Positions 36,477-46,569 of a stretch of DNA of 64,000 nucleotides are shown here, piece after piece. Origin of the DNA: a bacterium (GTDB taxonomy: Bacteria; Zhuqueibacterota; Zhuqueibacteria; Zhuqueibacterales; Zhuqueibacteraceae). The notes beneath the pieces were generated by a model. It made no database searches. It had not been told where the DNA came from and saw nothing but the letters and a program-made list of their open reading frames with translations. The DNA is taken from positions 52,037 through 116,036 of the forward strand of contig JAKLJX010000012.1 of assembly GCA_023150945.1 (NCBI GenBank), read 5' to 3'. Position 1 is the stretch's first letter, and every line of letters starts with the position of its first letter. Made by a program: the position numbers and the translations under genes.

Positions 36477-38339
36477 ATGGCTGCCGACCAACCTCAAAAG
36501 ATGCAGGAGTTCGAGTACAAGGCGGAGATGAAGCAGTTGCTCAATTTGATCGTGCATTCGCTTTATACTCATCCCGAAATCTTTTTGCGCGAATTGATCT
36601 CCAACGCTTCGGATGCGCTCAACAAGGTCAGATTTCGCCTGCTCACCGACCGCAATGTGCTGGACGCGGACGCTGATTTGCAGATCACCGTGACCCTCGA
36701 TGCCAAGGAGCATACTTTTGCCATCACCGACACCGGCATCGGCATGACACGCGAGGACTTGATCGAGAAAATCGGGACGGTGGCAAGCTCGGGCACGCTG
36801 GAGTTTCTGCAGAAGGTGCAGGAAGAAAACCGCACGCTCGACGGCAACCTGATCGGCAAGTTCGGCGTCGGCTTCTACTCGGTGTTCATGGTCGCCGAGG
36901 AAGTGACGATCGAAACCCGTCATGCCAATCCCGACTCGCAGGGCTATCGCTGGCGCTCCGGCGGCGAGGGCACCTTCACCATCGAGGAAATCGACAAGCC
37001 GACCCGCGGCACGCACATCTCTTTCAAACTGCGCGAACAGGCGAAGGAATTCAGCGAAGAATACACCGTCAAGCGAATCATCAACAAGTATTCCAATTTT
37101 GTCGATTTCCCGATCTTTCTCGGCAAGGAAAAAGTCAATACCGTCACCGCGCTCTGGCACAAGCCCAAGGATCAGGTCCGCGAGGAGGAACTGATCGAGT
37201 TTTACAAATTCATCACCAATGACTTCAATCCGCCGCTCGGTCATTTGCAGTTGGCGATCGAAGGCGCAGTGACGTTCAACGCGCTGGTGTTCATCCCGGA
37301 AACGGCGACGCCGCTGTGGTTCCGCGATCCCCACGAACGCTCGCTGCAACTCTATTCCAACAAAGTCTTCATTCAAGATGATTGCAAGGAGCTGCTGCCG
37401 GAGTATCTGCGCTTCGTAAAGGGCGTGGTCGATACCGCGGACTTGCCCCTGAACGTCTCGCGCGAGGTGACGCAAACCAGCCCGGCGATGGCGAAGATCC
37501 GGGACATTCTCACCAAAAAGATTCTGGCTTTTCTCGCGGACTGGGCCAAACAGGAGAAGCCCAAATTCGAGAAGTTCTACCGCAATTTTGGCGCGTTCTT
37601 CAAAGCCGGCGTCAACACGGATTACGCCAATCGCGACAAGATCATCGAGCTGCTGCGCTTTGAATCGACCAAGCTGGACAAGGGTGAGCTGACCGGTCTG
37701 CGCGATTACCTCAGCCGCATGCAACCCGAGCAAAAGGCGATTTACTACCTCTCCGGCGAGAGCCGCGAGACGGTCGAGAAAAATCCCAAGCTCGAATACT
37801 TCCGCAAGAACGAAATCGAGGTGCTGTTGCTCACCGATCCGGTGGATGTATTCGTGCTGCCCTCGCTCAATGAATTCGACAAGCAACCGCTGCTGTCCAT
37901 CGACAAGGCGGATCTGGAACTCGCGCCCGATCAGACCGGCGACCAGGAAGCCTTGCGCGGCGATTTGGCGAAATCGCTGCTCACGGTGTTTCGGGAAACG
38001 CTGGGCGACAAGGTGGAGGACGTGGTGGAGTCGAAACGGCTGGTCAACTCGCCGGTGACGCTGGTGGCGGGCAAGAACGGCCTCGACAGCCAGATGGAAA
38101 AAATGATGAAGCTGATGGACAAGAACTACACCGCTGCGAAAAAGATTCTGGAAGTCAACCTGTCCCATCCGCTCATCAAGAATCTCTCCCGCCGCAATCT
38201 CAGCAGCCCGACGGATCCGATCTTGCGCAAGAGCATCCTGCAACTGTATGAGGGCGCACTACTGCTGGAAGGCAACATGCCCTCCCCGGCTGACTTCGTG
38301 AATCGCATGAACGAGTTGCTGGAGGAAGCCACGAAGTAG
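36477..38339 (+). CDS. htpG: Chaperone HtpG (bacterial Hsp90)
   Basis: A protein of 620 residues, the cytosolic ATP-dependent Hsp90 chaperone. The N-terminal GHKL ATPase shows ELISNASDALNKVR (about 36-49), DTGIGMTREDL, GTVASSGT and GQFGVGFYS-like GKFGVGFYSVFM. The middle domain has RGVVD-like FVKGVVDTADLPLNVSRE, and the C-terminal dimerisation domain ends with VNRMNELLEE. Full length and normal order. CAGGAG lies ten bases before the ATG. The gene is monocistronic and ends at a very strong hairpin. Confidence 0.96.
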   Translation: MAADQPQKMQEFEYKAEMKQLLNLIVHSLYTHPEIFLRELISNASDALNKVRFRLLTDRNVLDADADLQITVTLDAKEHTFAITDTGIGMTREDLIEKIGTVASSGTLEFLQKVQEENRTLDGNLIGKFGVGFYSVFMVAEEVTIETRHANPDSQGYRWRSGGEGTFTIEEIDKPTRGTHISFKLREQAKEFSEEYTVKRIINKYSNFVDFPIFLGKEKVNTVTALWHKPKDQVREEELIEFYKFITNDFNPPLGHLQLAIEGAVTFNALVFIPETATPLWFRDPHERSLQLYSNKVFIQDDCKELLPEYLRFVKGVVDTADLPLNVSREVTQTSPAMAKIRDILTKKILAFLADWAKQEKPKFEKFYRNFGAFFKAGVNTDYANRDKIIELLRFESTKLDKGELTGLRDYLSRMQPEQKAIYYLSGESRETVEKNPKLEYFRKNEIEVLLLTDPVDVFVLPSLNEFDKQPLLSIDKADLELAPDQTGDQEALRGDLAKSLLTVFRETLGDKVEDVVESKRLVNSPVTLVAGKNGLDSQMEKMMKLMDKNYTAAKKILEVNLSHPLIKNLSRRNLSSPTDPILRKSILQLYEGALLLEGNMPSPADFVNRMNELLEEATK

Positions 38340-38400
38340 GTTCCTGCGGCCGCGCGCTGCCTGACCGAAGCGATCGCGACGCCGGGGGTTGAACGGCCTT

Positions 38401-38461
38401 CCAAACACAAAATCCCACTGCCGCAGTTTTGCGCTGCGCGGCAGTGGGATTTTGTGTTTGG
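38401..38461. terminator. Bidirectional terminator with a perfect 24-bp stem
   Basis: Arms 38401-38424 and 38438-38461 are exact complements with a 13-base loop. Each arm has an A-rich or T-rich outer half, so it can end both htpG (+) and the converging barrel/OmpA gene (-, stop at 38538). Confidence 0.85.
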
Positions 38462-38537
38462 AGCGGCGGGTGTCTCGCCTCGCGGTTGCGTGCTGCGCAT
38501 GAGGCGCAGGGATGCGCCGCGGCCGGCAAGGCGCGGC

Positions 38538-41042
38538 TCAATCGAACCCGAGGCCGGCGGCGCTGCTTGGCCAATTGGGCGAGTGCCGAATGTGAACCTC
38601 GACGCGGCGGTTCATCATGCGGCCTTCGGGCAGGCGATTGTCCGCCAGCGGCTCTTCTTCGCCCAGGCCAACGTAGGTCAGGCGTTCGCGGCCAATGCCG
38701 AAGGAAGTCAGCATGTCAAACACAGTTTTGGCGCGGCGGATCGACAGCCAGCGATTGGTGAGCTGATCGCCGATGGCATCGGTGTGGCCTTTGAGCAGGC
38801 AGGTGGCCTCCGGATCCGCTTCCAGCTTGGCGGCGATCAGCCGCAGCTTGGTGCGCAACTGCCGCGAATAACTGCTGAATTGATGTTCGGCAAAACCAAA
38901 GAGAAAGATCGGTATGCGCTCGATGCCGACTTCGTTGGTCAACTGCGTGCGGTGACGAATGCCGAGGCGCCGGCGCGGCGAGGTGGCGGTTTGTCCGAGC
39001 GCATCCCGCAGGGTCAATGCAAAGAAGCCGGACTGGTGCCCGCGCGTGCTGTTGCCGTTGAGCGGCACGGTGATGGTCTCGACCGCGGTGGCTGCTTTGG
39101 GGTGCTGTTGCACCAGCGCATGTTGCCATTCCCAGAAAACCGTGTCCGGCATGCTCGCGTTGCCGGCGAGCACGTCCACGGTGTCTTGTTGATCATTCAT
39201 CACAGTGATTTGCCAGTCAGCCAGGCCGGCTTCGGCCACGGAATATTTGGTGACAAAGGCGCAGCGCGGCGGTTGTGCTTCCACTTCCTTTTTGGTGACC
39301 AGCAGAGGGCCGAGAATTTGTTGGTCAAATGGCGGCGCCGCGGTAATCTCGACGCGCTGCCATTCTTCCTGGCGCGGCAGGCTGGGCAGCGCCTGGCTGC
39401 GCGCCGGCCGCTGCGGCGCAGCAATGGCAACCTGTTCCGGCAACACCTGCAGACTGTCCACCAGATAATCCTTCACCGCCTGGGCGCGGCCGAGCGCGAG
39501 GTTGCGCCAGTCTTCTTCATAAGGCGGGCCGGCGCTGTAGCCGGTGAGTGAAATCACCGCGGTGCGATCCTGCGCCAGGCGCGCCGCCATGATGTTCAGC
39601 AGGTTGCGATAGGCCGCGTTGATCTCCGTGACGTTGGCCGCGACGAACACATGCTGTTGCGGACTGAGCAGATCATAGCGATTCTCCGGCAGTCGGCGCT
39701 CGGATTGCGGAAAGAACAGACGCGGAATGAGCGGCAATTCTTCCACCACATTGCGCAGCTCGATGATTTCCACGCTGTCGACGGTGGCGAAGATTTCCGG
39801 GGCCAGCCTGGGCATGTTGTTCACGCGCAGGTGCACGGGCAGGTGATGCACATGGCCGGGCGCGCGCGCCGTGATGATGAAGGGATAATCGCCGGGCTGC
39901 AGTTTTCCGGGAGATTCGAGCGCGAGCATCACGGTTTCAATGCCGCGCACTTGGGCTTGCGAGAGCCGCGGCCGCAAATGCGACGGCAACTCGCGCACTT
40001 CGAGCTGCACGGCTTTGGTGAAATCCTCGCGGCGCACGAGATTGAGATTGTACAAGGGCGTGTCGCCGGGCAACACCACGCGTGAGGGCGGAAAGGCCTG
40101 CAGATAGAAGGGCGGCTCGGGTTCCGCTGCCGGTGGATTGAGCCACGGCACAGCGAGCTTCAAGCCCAGCTCGTGCGAGCCGGCGCTGAGCAGGCCCAAA
40201 TCGCTGGTGGGCAAATGAAAACTGTAGAGCAAGGCAGCGGCCGGCGGCAGGTTGAGTTCGCCTTCGAATACGGCGTTTTCCGCGCCATAGCCCAGCCGCA
40301 CGCGGCCCAGGCGCGCGGAGAAAATTTCCGCGCCCAATGCGGGCCGCCATTCTTCGCGGCGCAACGCCATGCCGAGATCGAGGCGGCCGAAGCGATGGTT
40401 GAGCGTCGCGCCCAGCAGCGCTTCCAGCGGCAGGTTGAATTTCTCACTGGCGCGGGCGAGATTGGGCCGGTTGAAGTGATAAACCGAGGCGCCGAGCAGC
40501 ACGGCCTCATGCACGCGCGCGGTGAGGCCGAGGCCGGGATCGAAAATCAACGGCGAGCTGGCGCGGCGAAACACGGGGTCATCGGCATCCACCAAGTCGA
40601 ATTCCTCGCGATCGTACGCTCGCCAGGCCACGGCCAGATCGCTGCCGAGGGCCAGCCTCTCGCTGAGGGCATAGGCGGCGAGCAAGCCCAGGCGATTCTC
40701 ACTGAGCAGGGGCGCGCCGAAGTGGCGCAGATGCAAACCCGCGCCGAATCGGGTGCCGCCCAGCCTGGGCCAGGTGAGTGCCACGTGCGAGGCTTTGAGC
40801 GCAAAAGCATTGTCCGCTATCGCGCCGGGGTAGATGAGTTTCAGGCCGAGATAGGCCTGGCCGGACAGCAACGCAGCGGCGGCTGGATTGGCAAACACAA
40901 TGCGGCCGTCTTGCAGTGTCGAAGGGTTGAGCGGATCGGCAAGCTGGGCGCCGGCGGCCTGGGCGAGCAAGAGCAGGCCGGCCAGCAAGGGCGGCCACGA
41001 GGAAAGGAGAATTTGAATTCGCGCTGTGGATTTGAAGGTCAT
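38538..41042 (-). CDS. Outer-membrane barrel protein with C-terminal OmpA domain
   Basis: A protein of 834 residues. A signal peptide (LLAGLLLLAQAAGA) is followed by a PorP/SprF-like barrel region (about 30-310, with LADPLNPSTLQDGRIVFANP and repeated beta strands). Two immunoglobulin-like regions come next. An OmpA peptidoglycan-binding region follows near 720-820 (ATCLLKGHTDAIGD, NRWLSIRRAKTV, GLGEEEPLADN, NRRVEVHI). A first, weaker OmpA-like stretch seems present near 490-540 (LTGYSAGPP, GRAQAVKDYL). Such proteins anchor the envelope and in Bacteroidota take part in type IX secretion; that link is inferred. ATG at 41042 was taken rather than the adjacent GTG. Confidence 0.75.
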   Translation of the reverse strand: MTFKSTARIQILLSSWPPLLAGLLLLAQAAGAQLADPLNPSTLQDGRIVFANPAAAALLSGQAYLGLKLIYPGAIADNAFALKASHVALTWPRLGGTRFGAGLHLRHFGAPLLSENRLGLLAAYALSERLALGSDLAVAWRAYDREEFDLVDADDPVFRRASSPLIFDPGLGLTARVHEAVLLGASVYHFNRPNLARASEKFNLPLEALLGATLNHRFGRLDLGMALRREEWRPALGAEIFSARLGRVRLGYGAENAVFEGELNLPPAAALLYSFHLPTSDLGLLSAGSHELGLKLAVPWLNPPAAEPEPPFYLQAFPPSRVVLPGDTPLYNLNLVRREDFTKAVQLEVRELPSHLRPRLSQAQVRGIETVMLALESPGKLQPGDYPFIITARAPGHVHHLPVHLRVNNMPRLAPEIFATVDSVEIIELRNVVEELPLIPRLFFPQSERRLPENRYDLLSPQQHVFVAANVTEINAAYRNLLNIMAARLAQDRTAVISLTGYSAGPPYEEDWRNLALGRAQAVKDYLVDSLQVLPEQVAIAAPQRPARSQALPSLPRQEEWQRVEITAAPPFDQQILGPLLVTKKEVEAQPPRCAFVTKYSVAEAGLADWQITVMNDQQDTVDVLAGNASMPDTVFWEWQHALVQQHPKAATAVETITVPLNGNSTRGHQSGFFALTLRDALGQTATSPRRRLGIRHRTQLTNEVGIERIPIFLFGFAEHQFSSYSRQLRTKLRLIAAKLEADPEATCLLKGHTDAIGDQLTNRWLSIRRAKTVFDMLTSFGIGRERLTYVGLGEEEPLADNRLPEGRMMNRRVEVHIRHSPNWPSSAAGLGFD

Positions 41043-41125
41043 CACTTGTCACGCATCAATTTCGAGTCAACCCATTTTCTCTTGTCATACAATCGCGCCC
41101 TCCAGAATTTGACTGAATAGTGTCC

Positions 41126-41234
41126 GTCCGAAAACGTTCCAACCTCGGCTGAGCCGAGGCTTCCAAAACTTCAAGCGTCGTGAAAACTCTGAGGACTTTG
41201 ATGCAACGGCCAAGCCGTTGCAGGAGCATTCCTC
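41126..41234 (-). repeat. Dispersed double-hairpin repeat, copy A
   Basis: Contains the palindromes CCTCGGCTGAGCCGAGG (41143-41159) and CAACGGCCAAGCCGTTG (41203-41219). Its reverse complement matches three other intergenic copies (46393, 52308, 55513). It lies between two genes of the same strand. Confidence 0.75.
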
Positions 41235-41303
41235 AAAAATCCGCAATTCCGGATGGACACCAAAGGAGTATGCAAATACGATCACAGTGTCGCCGGCCCG
41301 CAT

Positions 41304-44144
41304 TCACCGCGCCAGCACGATGTATCCGTTTTTCACGTTGCGGCCGTGATTCTGCAGCGAATAGAGATAGATTCCGGGCGGCAGCGGCCGGCCGTGATCA
41401 TCGCGGCCATCCCAGAGGAATTCATTTGCCGGTAACCGATCGGCCGAGAGCACGGTTCTGCCTTCGGTATTAAACACGCGCAGGCCCGGTTGCGCCAGCG
41501 CCAAACCGGCATAAGAAAATTTCACCGCGTCGTTGTAACCGTCGTGGTTGGGGGTGAAGGGATTGGGCCGCACGAAAAAAGCCGGCATCGGCTCGGCCGG
41601 CAGAATCTCCACCACCAGCTCCTGGCTGTTGTTGTCTTCGGATTCTTCGGCGATCTGATCCTCGGCATCGACGCGCAAACGCAAGTGATGGCTGCCGGCT
41701 TGCGGGAAGCTCACCAGAAAGTTTTTGCTGAGCACTGCGCCGCCGGCCATTTGCGTGATCAGCGTGTCTTGCACCAGTTCGCCATCGCGGCGCAGCTCGA
41801 GTCGAAACGGCGTGGGAATGGCATCAAGGCGATTGCGAAATTCTCCCACGACCCGGCCGCTGGCGTTGGGCCGCAGGTCGCCGAGCGGCCGCAAGGCCGT
41901 TGCCATCAAATCAAAAACCGCGGACCGCACGCGGAAACTGAACTCCTCCGCCATGGGATTGGGCGGCAGCGCTCGATCATGCGCCGCGATTTTGACGGTC
42001 ACGTTTTCACCGGGAGGGAATGGCGCCGCGGGCCGATATTGCACGAAGTAATCGCGCGGGCCGCCGCTCAGCGCCGGCGCCACGGCAGTGCCATTCACCC
42101 AAAGCTTGAGGCTGTCGGCGGCCACACCGCTGGCTTCATCGCGCAGATGAAATGAAATGCCGGCGGTGGCCGGCACCGCTTGCGCGCCGGGCGCGGGCTG
42201 GCGGTCGCTGAGAAATGGGGGCTGATCGTCTCGCACGATGCTGAAGGTGTAGCGATCTTCCGGCATTAGATTAGGCGGAATGGCCGAATCCGCGGCGCGC
42301 ACGCTCACCGTTACTTCCTCGTTGTAGCGCAACGCCGCCTCCGGCTGATAGCGCACCGTGAACTGCCGCGCATTGCCTGTGATCACCGGCGTGACGAGGC
42401 GTTCATTCACTGCCAGCACAATCGCGGCGCTGTCCACGCCCGCACCGGTGTCGTGAATCTCCACGCTGATCGCGTTCTCCGGCAGCACGTTCACTGCGCC
42501 GCGGCCGGGATTGTGGCCGGTGGTGAAAGGTGGTTCGCGATCAAGCAACACGCCGGTGACCTCGAGCGATATTGTATCACTCGCCGCTAACTTGCCGGCG
42601 CGACCGGTGATGATGAAATCATATGTGCCGGCCGGCAGTGTCGGCGCGGTTTGCAGCGTCAAGGTCGTTACACTCCCCGGTGAAACCACCGGTTGATCGA
42701 ATTGCGCGGTCACGCCCGGCAAGTTCGGCCACCACGACAGCGCCACCGCTTGGTTGAAACTGCCGAGCGGCCGCACTTGCACTTGAAACTCGGCGCGGCT
42801 GCCGGCCAGCAGTCCACGCCGCCGCGGCAGTGCCACCAACTCAAAACCGGAGGCCTGGCAAGAGGGCACGAGAACCGTTCCCGCGACTGAATTCTGCGGC
42901 GTCTCGAGCGCTGACACATGAGCCTGCAGGCGCCAGGTGGTATCCGCCACCACCGGCAGCGCCTTCACCAACCAGGCTACCGTGCCACTCGCTTGCGGCG
43001 CCAGGCTGCCGGGCGTGAGGCTCTTGCGTGCGCTTTCGCCGGGCGCGAGCGCAAGCCCAGCCGGCAATTCCAAACGAGCAGTCACTTGCTCCGCCGCCGA
43101 AAAGCCGCGATTGGTGACGAGCAGGCTGACGTTGAAGGGATTGGGCGCGAGCGAATCGTTCACGCAGGACAGCCGCGCTTGCGTGTTGAGATTCAAAGAA
43201 AGCACGCCCGGCGCGCGCCGGACCTCGCCCAGGCCATAATAGGTCGCAACCGAACGACGCTCACCCGGCACCAGCCGCACCGGATCCCAGCGCAACAGCA
43301 GGGCGCTGTCGTTGTATGCCGAGGTGTCGGGCGCAGCCGGCGCGTAATCCCATTTCACTTGCGTGAGATTGATCCAATCGCCGATGGCGAAAAAATCCGG
43401 GCGCACCGCACTGCCGCCGGCGAGGGTGCCCTGTGCCACCAAGCCGCTGCTGTCGGGTCCGAATTCAAAGGCGAGATAGAAATCCGGCACCTCCGGCCCG
43501 CTGAAGATCTTTTCGCGATCACTGTAGCCGGTGCCGGCGAGCACGGGCGCGCGATCATTGGCATTGATTTTTGTGTCGAGCTCGAGCAGCAAGCCGGCGG
43601 CATGCGGCACCGTGTCGCGATTGGTGAGCAAATAGTGGATGAAAATCGCGCCGGTGGTATCGCTGAATTGCTCCGGCCGCAACCGCTGTTCGAGCCTGAG
43701 CGGCCCGGCGCCGTATTCACATGTAATCGTGCCGTCGGCCAATAAGCTGGGCGCTGTGAGCAGCGGTAAATTGGACAAGCCGGTGGTGAGGGGATCGTTG
43801 CTGTAGAGGCTGTCATCCAGGCGGAGCGTGAGGTGGGAAGTCTGCGGCGGCTCGGGAAAATCGAACAGCAGCGGCTGATCTTGCGCGGTGCCGATGTTGA
43901 ACAGTCCGGCATGGACGAAGTGGCCGGTTGGCAGCGTGTCGGTGGTGGCGCGCACCTGCACCGCGACGATGCTGTTGCCCGAGCGCAACAATTGCGCGGT
44001 CTCGCCGGCGAATGTTTTGGAGTGGCGATTGCCGTTTTTGCCGAGGTGGCTGCCTGCTGCTTGCCCCCATAGTTCAATCGCGCTGCTCAACAAAACGAGA
44101 ATGCCTAGCAACCAACCCTGCGACGTCTTCCCCAAAGGAAGCAC
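41304..44144 (-). CDS. Large secreted adhesin-like protein with CARDB and gliding-type C-terminal domain
   Basis: A protein of 946 residues. A signal peptide (LLGILVLLSSAIELWGQA) is followed by a long N-terminal region. Several Ig-like domains come next, two of them nearly parallel repeats (DREPPFTTGHNPGRGAVNV and DDQPPFLSDRQPAPGAQAV). A CARDB domain lies near 770-860 (LRLRVDAEDQIAEESEDNN). The last ~90 residues form the FlgD-like unit (VRPNPFTPNHDGYNDAVKF ... GIYLYSLQ) of gliding-motility/T9SS cargo. Probably exported and surface-attached. The GTG start has AGGAGG six bases upstream and a promoter at 44244-44271. It precedes the OmpA-barrel gene on the same strand. Confidence 0.75.
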   Translation of the reverse strand: MLPLGKTSQGWLLGILVLLSSAIELWGQAAGSHLGKNGNRHSKTFAGETAQLLRSGNSIVAVQVRATTDTLPTGHFVHAGLFNIGTAQDQPLLFDFPEPPQTSHLTLRLDDSLYSNDPLTTGLSNLPLLTAPSLLADGTITCEYGAGPLRLEQRLRPEQFSDTTGAIFIHYLLTNRDTVPHAAGLLLELDTKINANDRAPVLAGTGYSDREKIFSGPEVPDFYLAFEFGPDSSGLVAQGTLAGGSAVRPDFFAIGDWINLTQVKWDYAPAAPDTSAYNDSALLLRWDPVRLVPGERRSVATYYGLGEVRRAPGVLSLNLNTQARLSCVNDSLAPNPFNVSLLVTNRGFSAAEQVTARLELPAGLALAPGESARKSLTPGSLAPQASGTVAWLVKALPVVADTTWRLQAHVSALETPQNSVAGTVLVPSCQASGFELVALPRRRGLLAGSRAEFQVQVRPLGSFNQAVALSWWPNLPGVTAQFDQPVVSPGSVTTLTLQTAPTLPAGTYDFIITGRAGKLAASDTISLEVTGVLLDREPPFTTGHNPGRGAVNVLPENAISVEIHDTGAGVDSAAIVLAVNERLVTPVITGNARQFTVRYQPEAALRYNEEVTVSVRAADSAIPPNLMPEDRYTFSIVRDDQPPFLSDRQPAPGAQAVPATAGISFHLRDEASGVAADSLKLWVNGTAVAPALSGGPRDYFVQYRPAAPFPPGENVTVKIAAHDRALPPNPMAEEFSFRVRSAVFDLMATALRPLGDLRPNASGRVVGEFRNRLDAIPTPFRLELRRDGELVQDTLITQMAGGAVLSKNFLVSFPQAGSHHLRLRVDAEDQIAEESEDNNSQELVVEILPAEPMPAFFVRPNPFTPNHDGYNDAVKFSYAGLALAQPGLRVFNTEGRTVLSADRLPANEFLWDGRDDHGRPLPPGIYLYSLQNHGRNVKNGYIVLAR

Positions 44145-44243
44145 ATCATCCTCCTGGGATTAGGGCTGAGCACCATCCTGAAGCCTGTTGTTGCAGATTG
44201 CCAAAGTGGGAGAGCAAGGCTTGTCTGAGTGGAATCGTAGCTC

Positions 44244-44271
44244 AATCTAGGAATGTTGTTCAATTTGTCAA
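44244..44271 (-). promoter_or_regulatory. Promoter of the secreted CARDB-protein gene
   Basis: On the minus strand TTGACA (44266-44271), a 16-nt spacer, TAGATT (44244-44249). It faces away from the ftsH promoter 22 bases beyond. Confidence 0.5.
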
Positions 44272-44292
44272 GGTGGAAGTTCGGCATTTCGC

Positions 44293-44321
44293 TTGACTTT
44301 GCCTGGTGCTGGGCATATCTT
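44293..44321 (+). promoter_or_regulatory. Promoter of ftsH
   Basis: TTGACT (44293-44298), a 17-nt spacer, TATCTT (44316-44321). It predicts a leader of about 64 nt and excludes upstream in-frame starts. Confidence 0.6.
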
Positions 44322-44391
44322 CACGCCCATCACAGACAATCATTGCCGTTGCGGTGCGGAATTCAGATCGTATGAAACCAGCCGAAAAAAT

Positions 44392-46320
44392 ATGGAACCG
44401 AAGAAAACACGCGCACGACCGCGAGTGTGGCTGCTGCTGATTGCACTGGCCGTAATTCTCACCTTTGTCCTGCCGCAGCTTTTGGGCGAAGCGCCTGCCC
44501 GGCAGATTCCCTACAGTGAATTCAAAAGCCTGCTGCGCCAACAAAAGATCACCCGCTGTACCATCGGGCCGGAAAGCATCACCGGCTTCCAGCGCGCCGA
44601 TTCAACCGCGGCGGCCGCCCCCGGCTTTCTGAAGAAACTCTTCACCCGGGAAGCAGCCCAGCCCGGCGAAATCGCCTTTGCCACTGTGCCGATCAACGAT
44701 CCGGATTTGATCAAGGATCTCGAAGCTGCGGGCGTGGCCTATGCCGGCGCCGCGGGCGACTGGTGGCAGGACATGCTGCTTATGTTCGGCGCCACGCTGC
44801 TGTTTCTCATTCTCATCTTCTTTGTGATGAGCTTGCTCTCGCGCCGCTTCAATCCCCAACGCGGGTTGATGACGATCGGCGAGAACAAGGCCAAGATCTA
44901 CGTCGAAGGCAATACCAAAGTCACTTTCAAAGACGTGGCCGGCATCGATGAAGCGGTCGAGGAGGTCCGTGAAGTCGTGGAGTTTTTGCGGCAGCCGGAC
45001 AAGTTCATCGCGCTTGGCGGCCGCATTCCCAAGGGCGTGCTGCTGCTCGGGCCGCCGGGCACCGGCAAGACCCTGCTGGCGCGCGCGGTGGCGGGCGAGG
45101 CCGGCGTGCCGTTCTACCAGCTCAGCGGTTCGGAATTCGTCGAGATGTTCGTGGGCGTGGGCGCGGCGCGCGTGCGTGATCTCTTCAAGCAGGCGCAACG
45201 CCACAAAGCTGCCATCATCTTCATTGATGAGCTGGATGCCATCGGCAAGGCGCGCGGCGCCGGCCCGTTCAACAGCCATGATGAGCGCGAGCACACGCTC
45301 AATCAATTGCTGGTGGAGATGGACGGCTTCGATGCCAACAATCGCGTGATCATCATGGCCGCCACCAATCGCCCGGAGATTCTCGATCTGGCGTTGCTGC
45401 GGCCCGGCCGCTTTGACCGGCAGATCGTGGTGGATCGGCCCAGCCTCGCCGGCCGTGCCGCCATCCTGCGCGTGCACGGCAACAAAGTCCGGCTGGCCAA
45501 AGACGTGGATTTGCGCGTGATCGCCTCGCGCACGCCGGGATTCGTGGGCGCGGATCTCGCCAACGTTATCAACGAGGCGGCGCTGCTGGCGGCGCGCGCC
45601 AACAAACGCCAGATCGACATGCGCGATCTCGAAGAAGCCATTGACCGCGTCATTGCCGGTTTGGAGAAGAAAAGCCGCGTGCTCAACAAGCGCGAGAAGG
45701 AAATCGTGGCCTATCACGAGGCCGGCCATGCGCTGGTCGCCGCCAGCTTGGAGGGTGTCGATCCGGTGCATCGCGTCAGCATCATACCGCGCGGCGTGGC
45801 CTCGCTCGGCCATACGCTGCAGCTTCCCACCGAGGACCGCTATCTCATGACGCGCACGGAATTGTTGGGCCGGTTGAAGGTGTTGCTCGGCGGCCGGGTG
45901 GCGGAGGAAATCGTCTTCAAGGAAATTTCCACCGGCGCGCAAAACGATCTCGAGCGCGGCACTGCCATCGCGCGCAGCATGGTCATGGAATACGGCATGA
46001 GCGCCCGCCTGGGCCCGCTGTTCTATGGCAACGACAAGCGCAATCTCTTTCTCGGCGGCGAGGCGTTCGGCAAACCCTACAGCGAAAAGATCGCCAGCCA
46101 GATCGACGAGGAAGTGCGCAGCATCGTTGACAAGGCCTATCACGAAGTCGAGCGCCTGCTGTGGCGCAAACGCCAGCGCTTGGCGCGCCTCGCCATGCTG
46201 CTGCTCGAAAAGGAAATGGTGGAAGGCGAAGAGCTGCAGGAAGTGCTGCAGGGCAAGAACAAACCGGCTGCCGGTTCCCTGACTGCCGGTAATCAAGAGA
46301 ACGGCAAACCGTCTGAATGA
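44392..46320 (+). CDS. ftsH: ATP-dependent zinc metalloprotease FtsH
   Basis: A membrane AAA+ protease of 642 residues that degrades misfolded membrane and short-lived cytosolic proteins. It has two membrane helices (12-29 and 128-149) around a periplasmic domain. The AAA module has Walker A GPPGTGKT (220-227), Walker [11 protein letters not shown] (275-284) and the second region of homology [22 protein letters not shown]. The zinc site is HEAGH (442-446), with a downstream Asp in a typical LLGGRVAEE region. Length and order are normal. The ribosome site is weak. Confidence 0.96.
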   Translation: MEPKKTRARPRVWLLLIALAVILTFVLPQLLGEAPARQIPYSEFKSLLRQQKITRCTIGPESITGFQRADSTAAAAPGFLKKLFTREAAQPGEIAFATVPINDPDLIKDLEAAGVAYAGAAGDWWQDMLLMFGATLLFLILIFFVMSLLSRRFNPQRGLMTIGENKAKIYVEGNTKVTFKDVAGIDEAVEEVREVVEFLRQPDKFIALGGRIPKGVLLLGPPGTGKTLLARAVAGEAGVPFYQLSGSEFVEMFVGVGAARVRDLFKQAQRHKAAIIFIDELDAIGKARGAGPFNSHDEREHTLNQLLVEMDGFDANNRVIIMAATNRPEILDLALLRPGRFDRQIVVDRPSLAGRAAILRVHGNKVRLAKDVDLRVIASRTPGFVGADLANVINEAALLAARANKRQIDMRDLEEAIDRVIAGLEKKSRVLNKREKEIVAYHEAGHALVAASLEGVDPVHRVSIIPRGVASLGHTLQLPTEDRYLMTRTELLGRLKVLLGGRVAEEIVFKEISTGAQNDLERGTAIARSMVMEYGMSARLGPLFYGNDKRNLFLGGEAFGKPYSEKIASQIDEEVRSIVDKAYHEVERLLWRKRQRLARLAMLLLEKEMVEGEELQEVLQGKNKPAAGSLTAGNQENGKPSE

Positions 46321-46392
46321 TCACGCGCATGGTGGCCTTGAAACACGCTTGTTGCGCTGTCATCCAGTAGAAATCTTGTGAAGATAACCACA

Positions 46393-46500
46393 GCGCTTCC
46401 TGCAGCGGCTTGGCCGCTGCCTGCAAGCCTCAGGGTTTCCACTGTGCTCGAAATTCTTGAAGCCCCGGCTCAGCCGAGGTTGAAACATTTTGCGGAAGTA
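46393..46500 (+). repeat. Dispersed double-hairpin repeat, copy B
   Basis: Palindromes TGCAGCGGCTTGGCCGCTGC (46400-46420) and CCCCGGCTCAGCCGAGG (46463-46479), then TTGAAAC. Lies between ftsH and the next gene and may help end ftsH transcription. Confidence 0.75.
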
Positions 46501-46569
46501 ACCATGCACCGTGCAGCAACCCTCATCTGCCGTGCGCAGTGTGCCGGCTGAATGGCGGAGACTGACGAC

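Noticed and set aside
36441-38243. 600-codon open frame opposite htpG
   Set aside because: Mirror of the htpG codon pattern; no start signal.
44602-46296. 564-codon open frame opposite ftsH
   Set aside because: Shadow ORF of the FtsH coding region.
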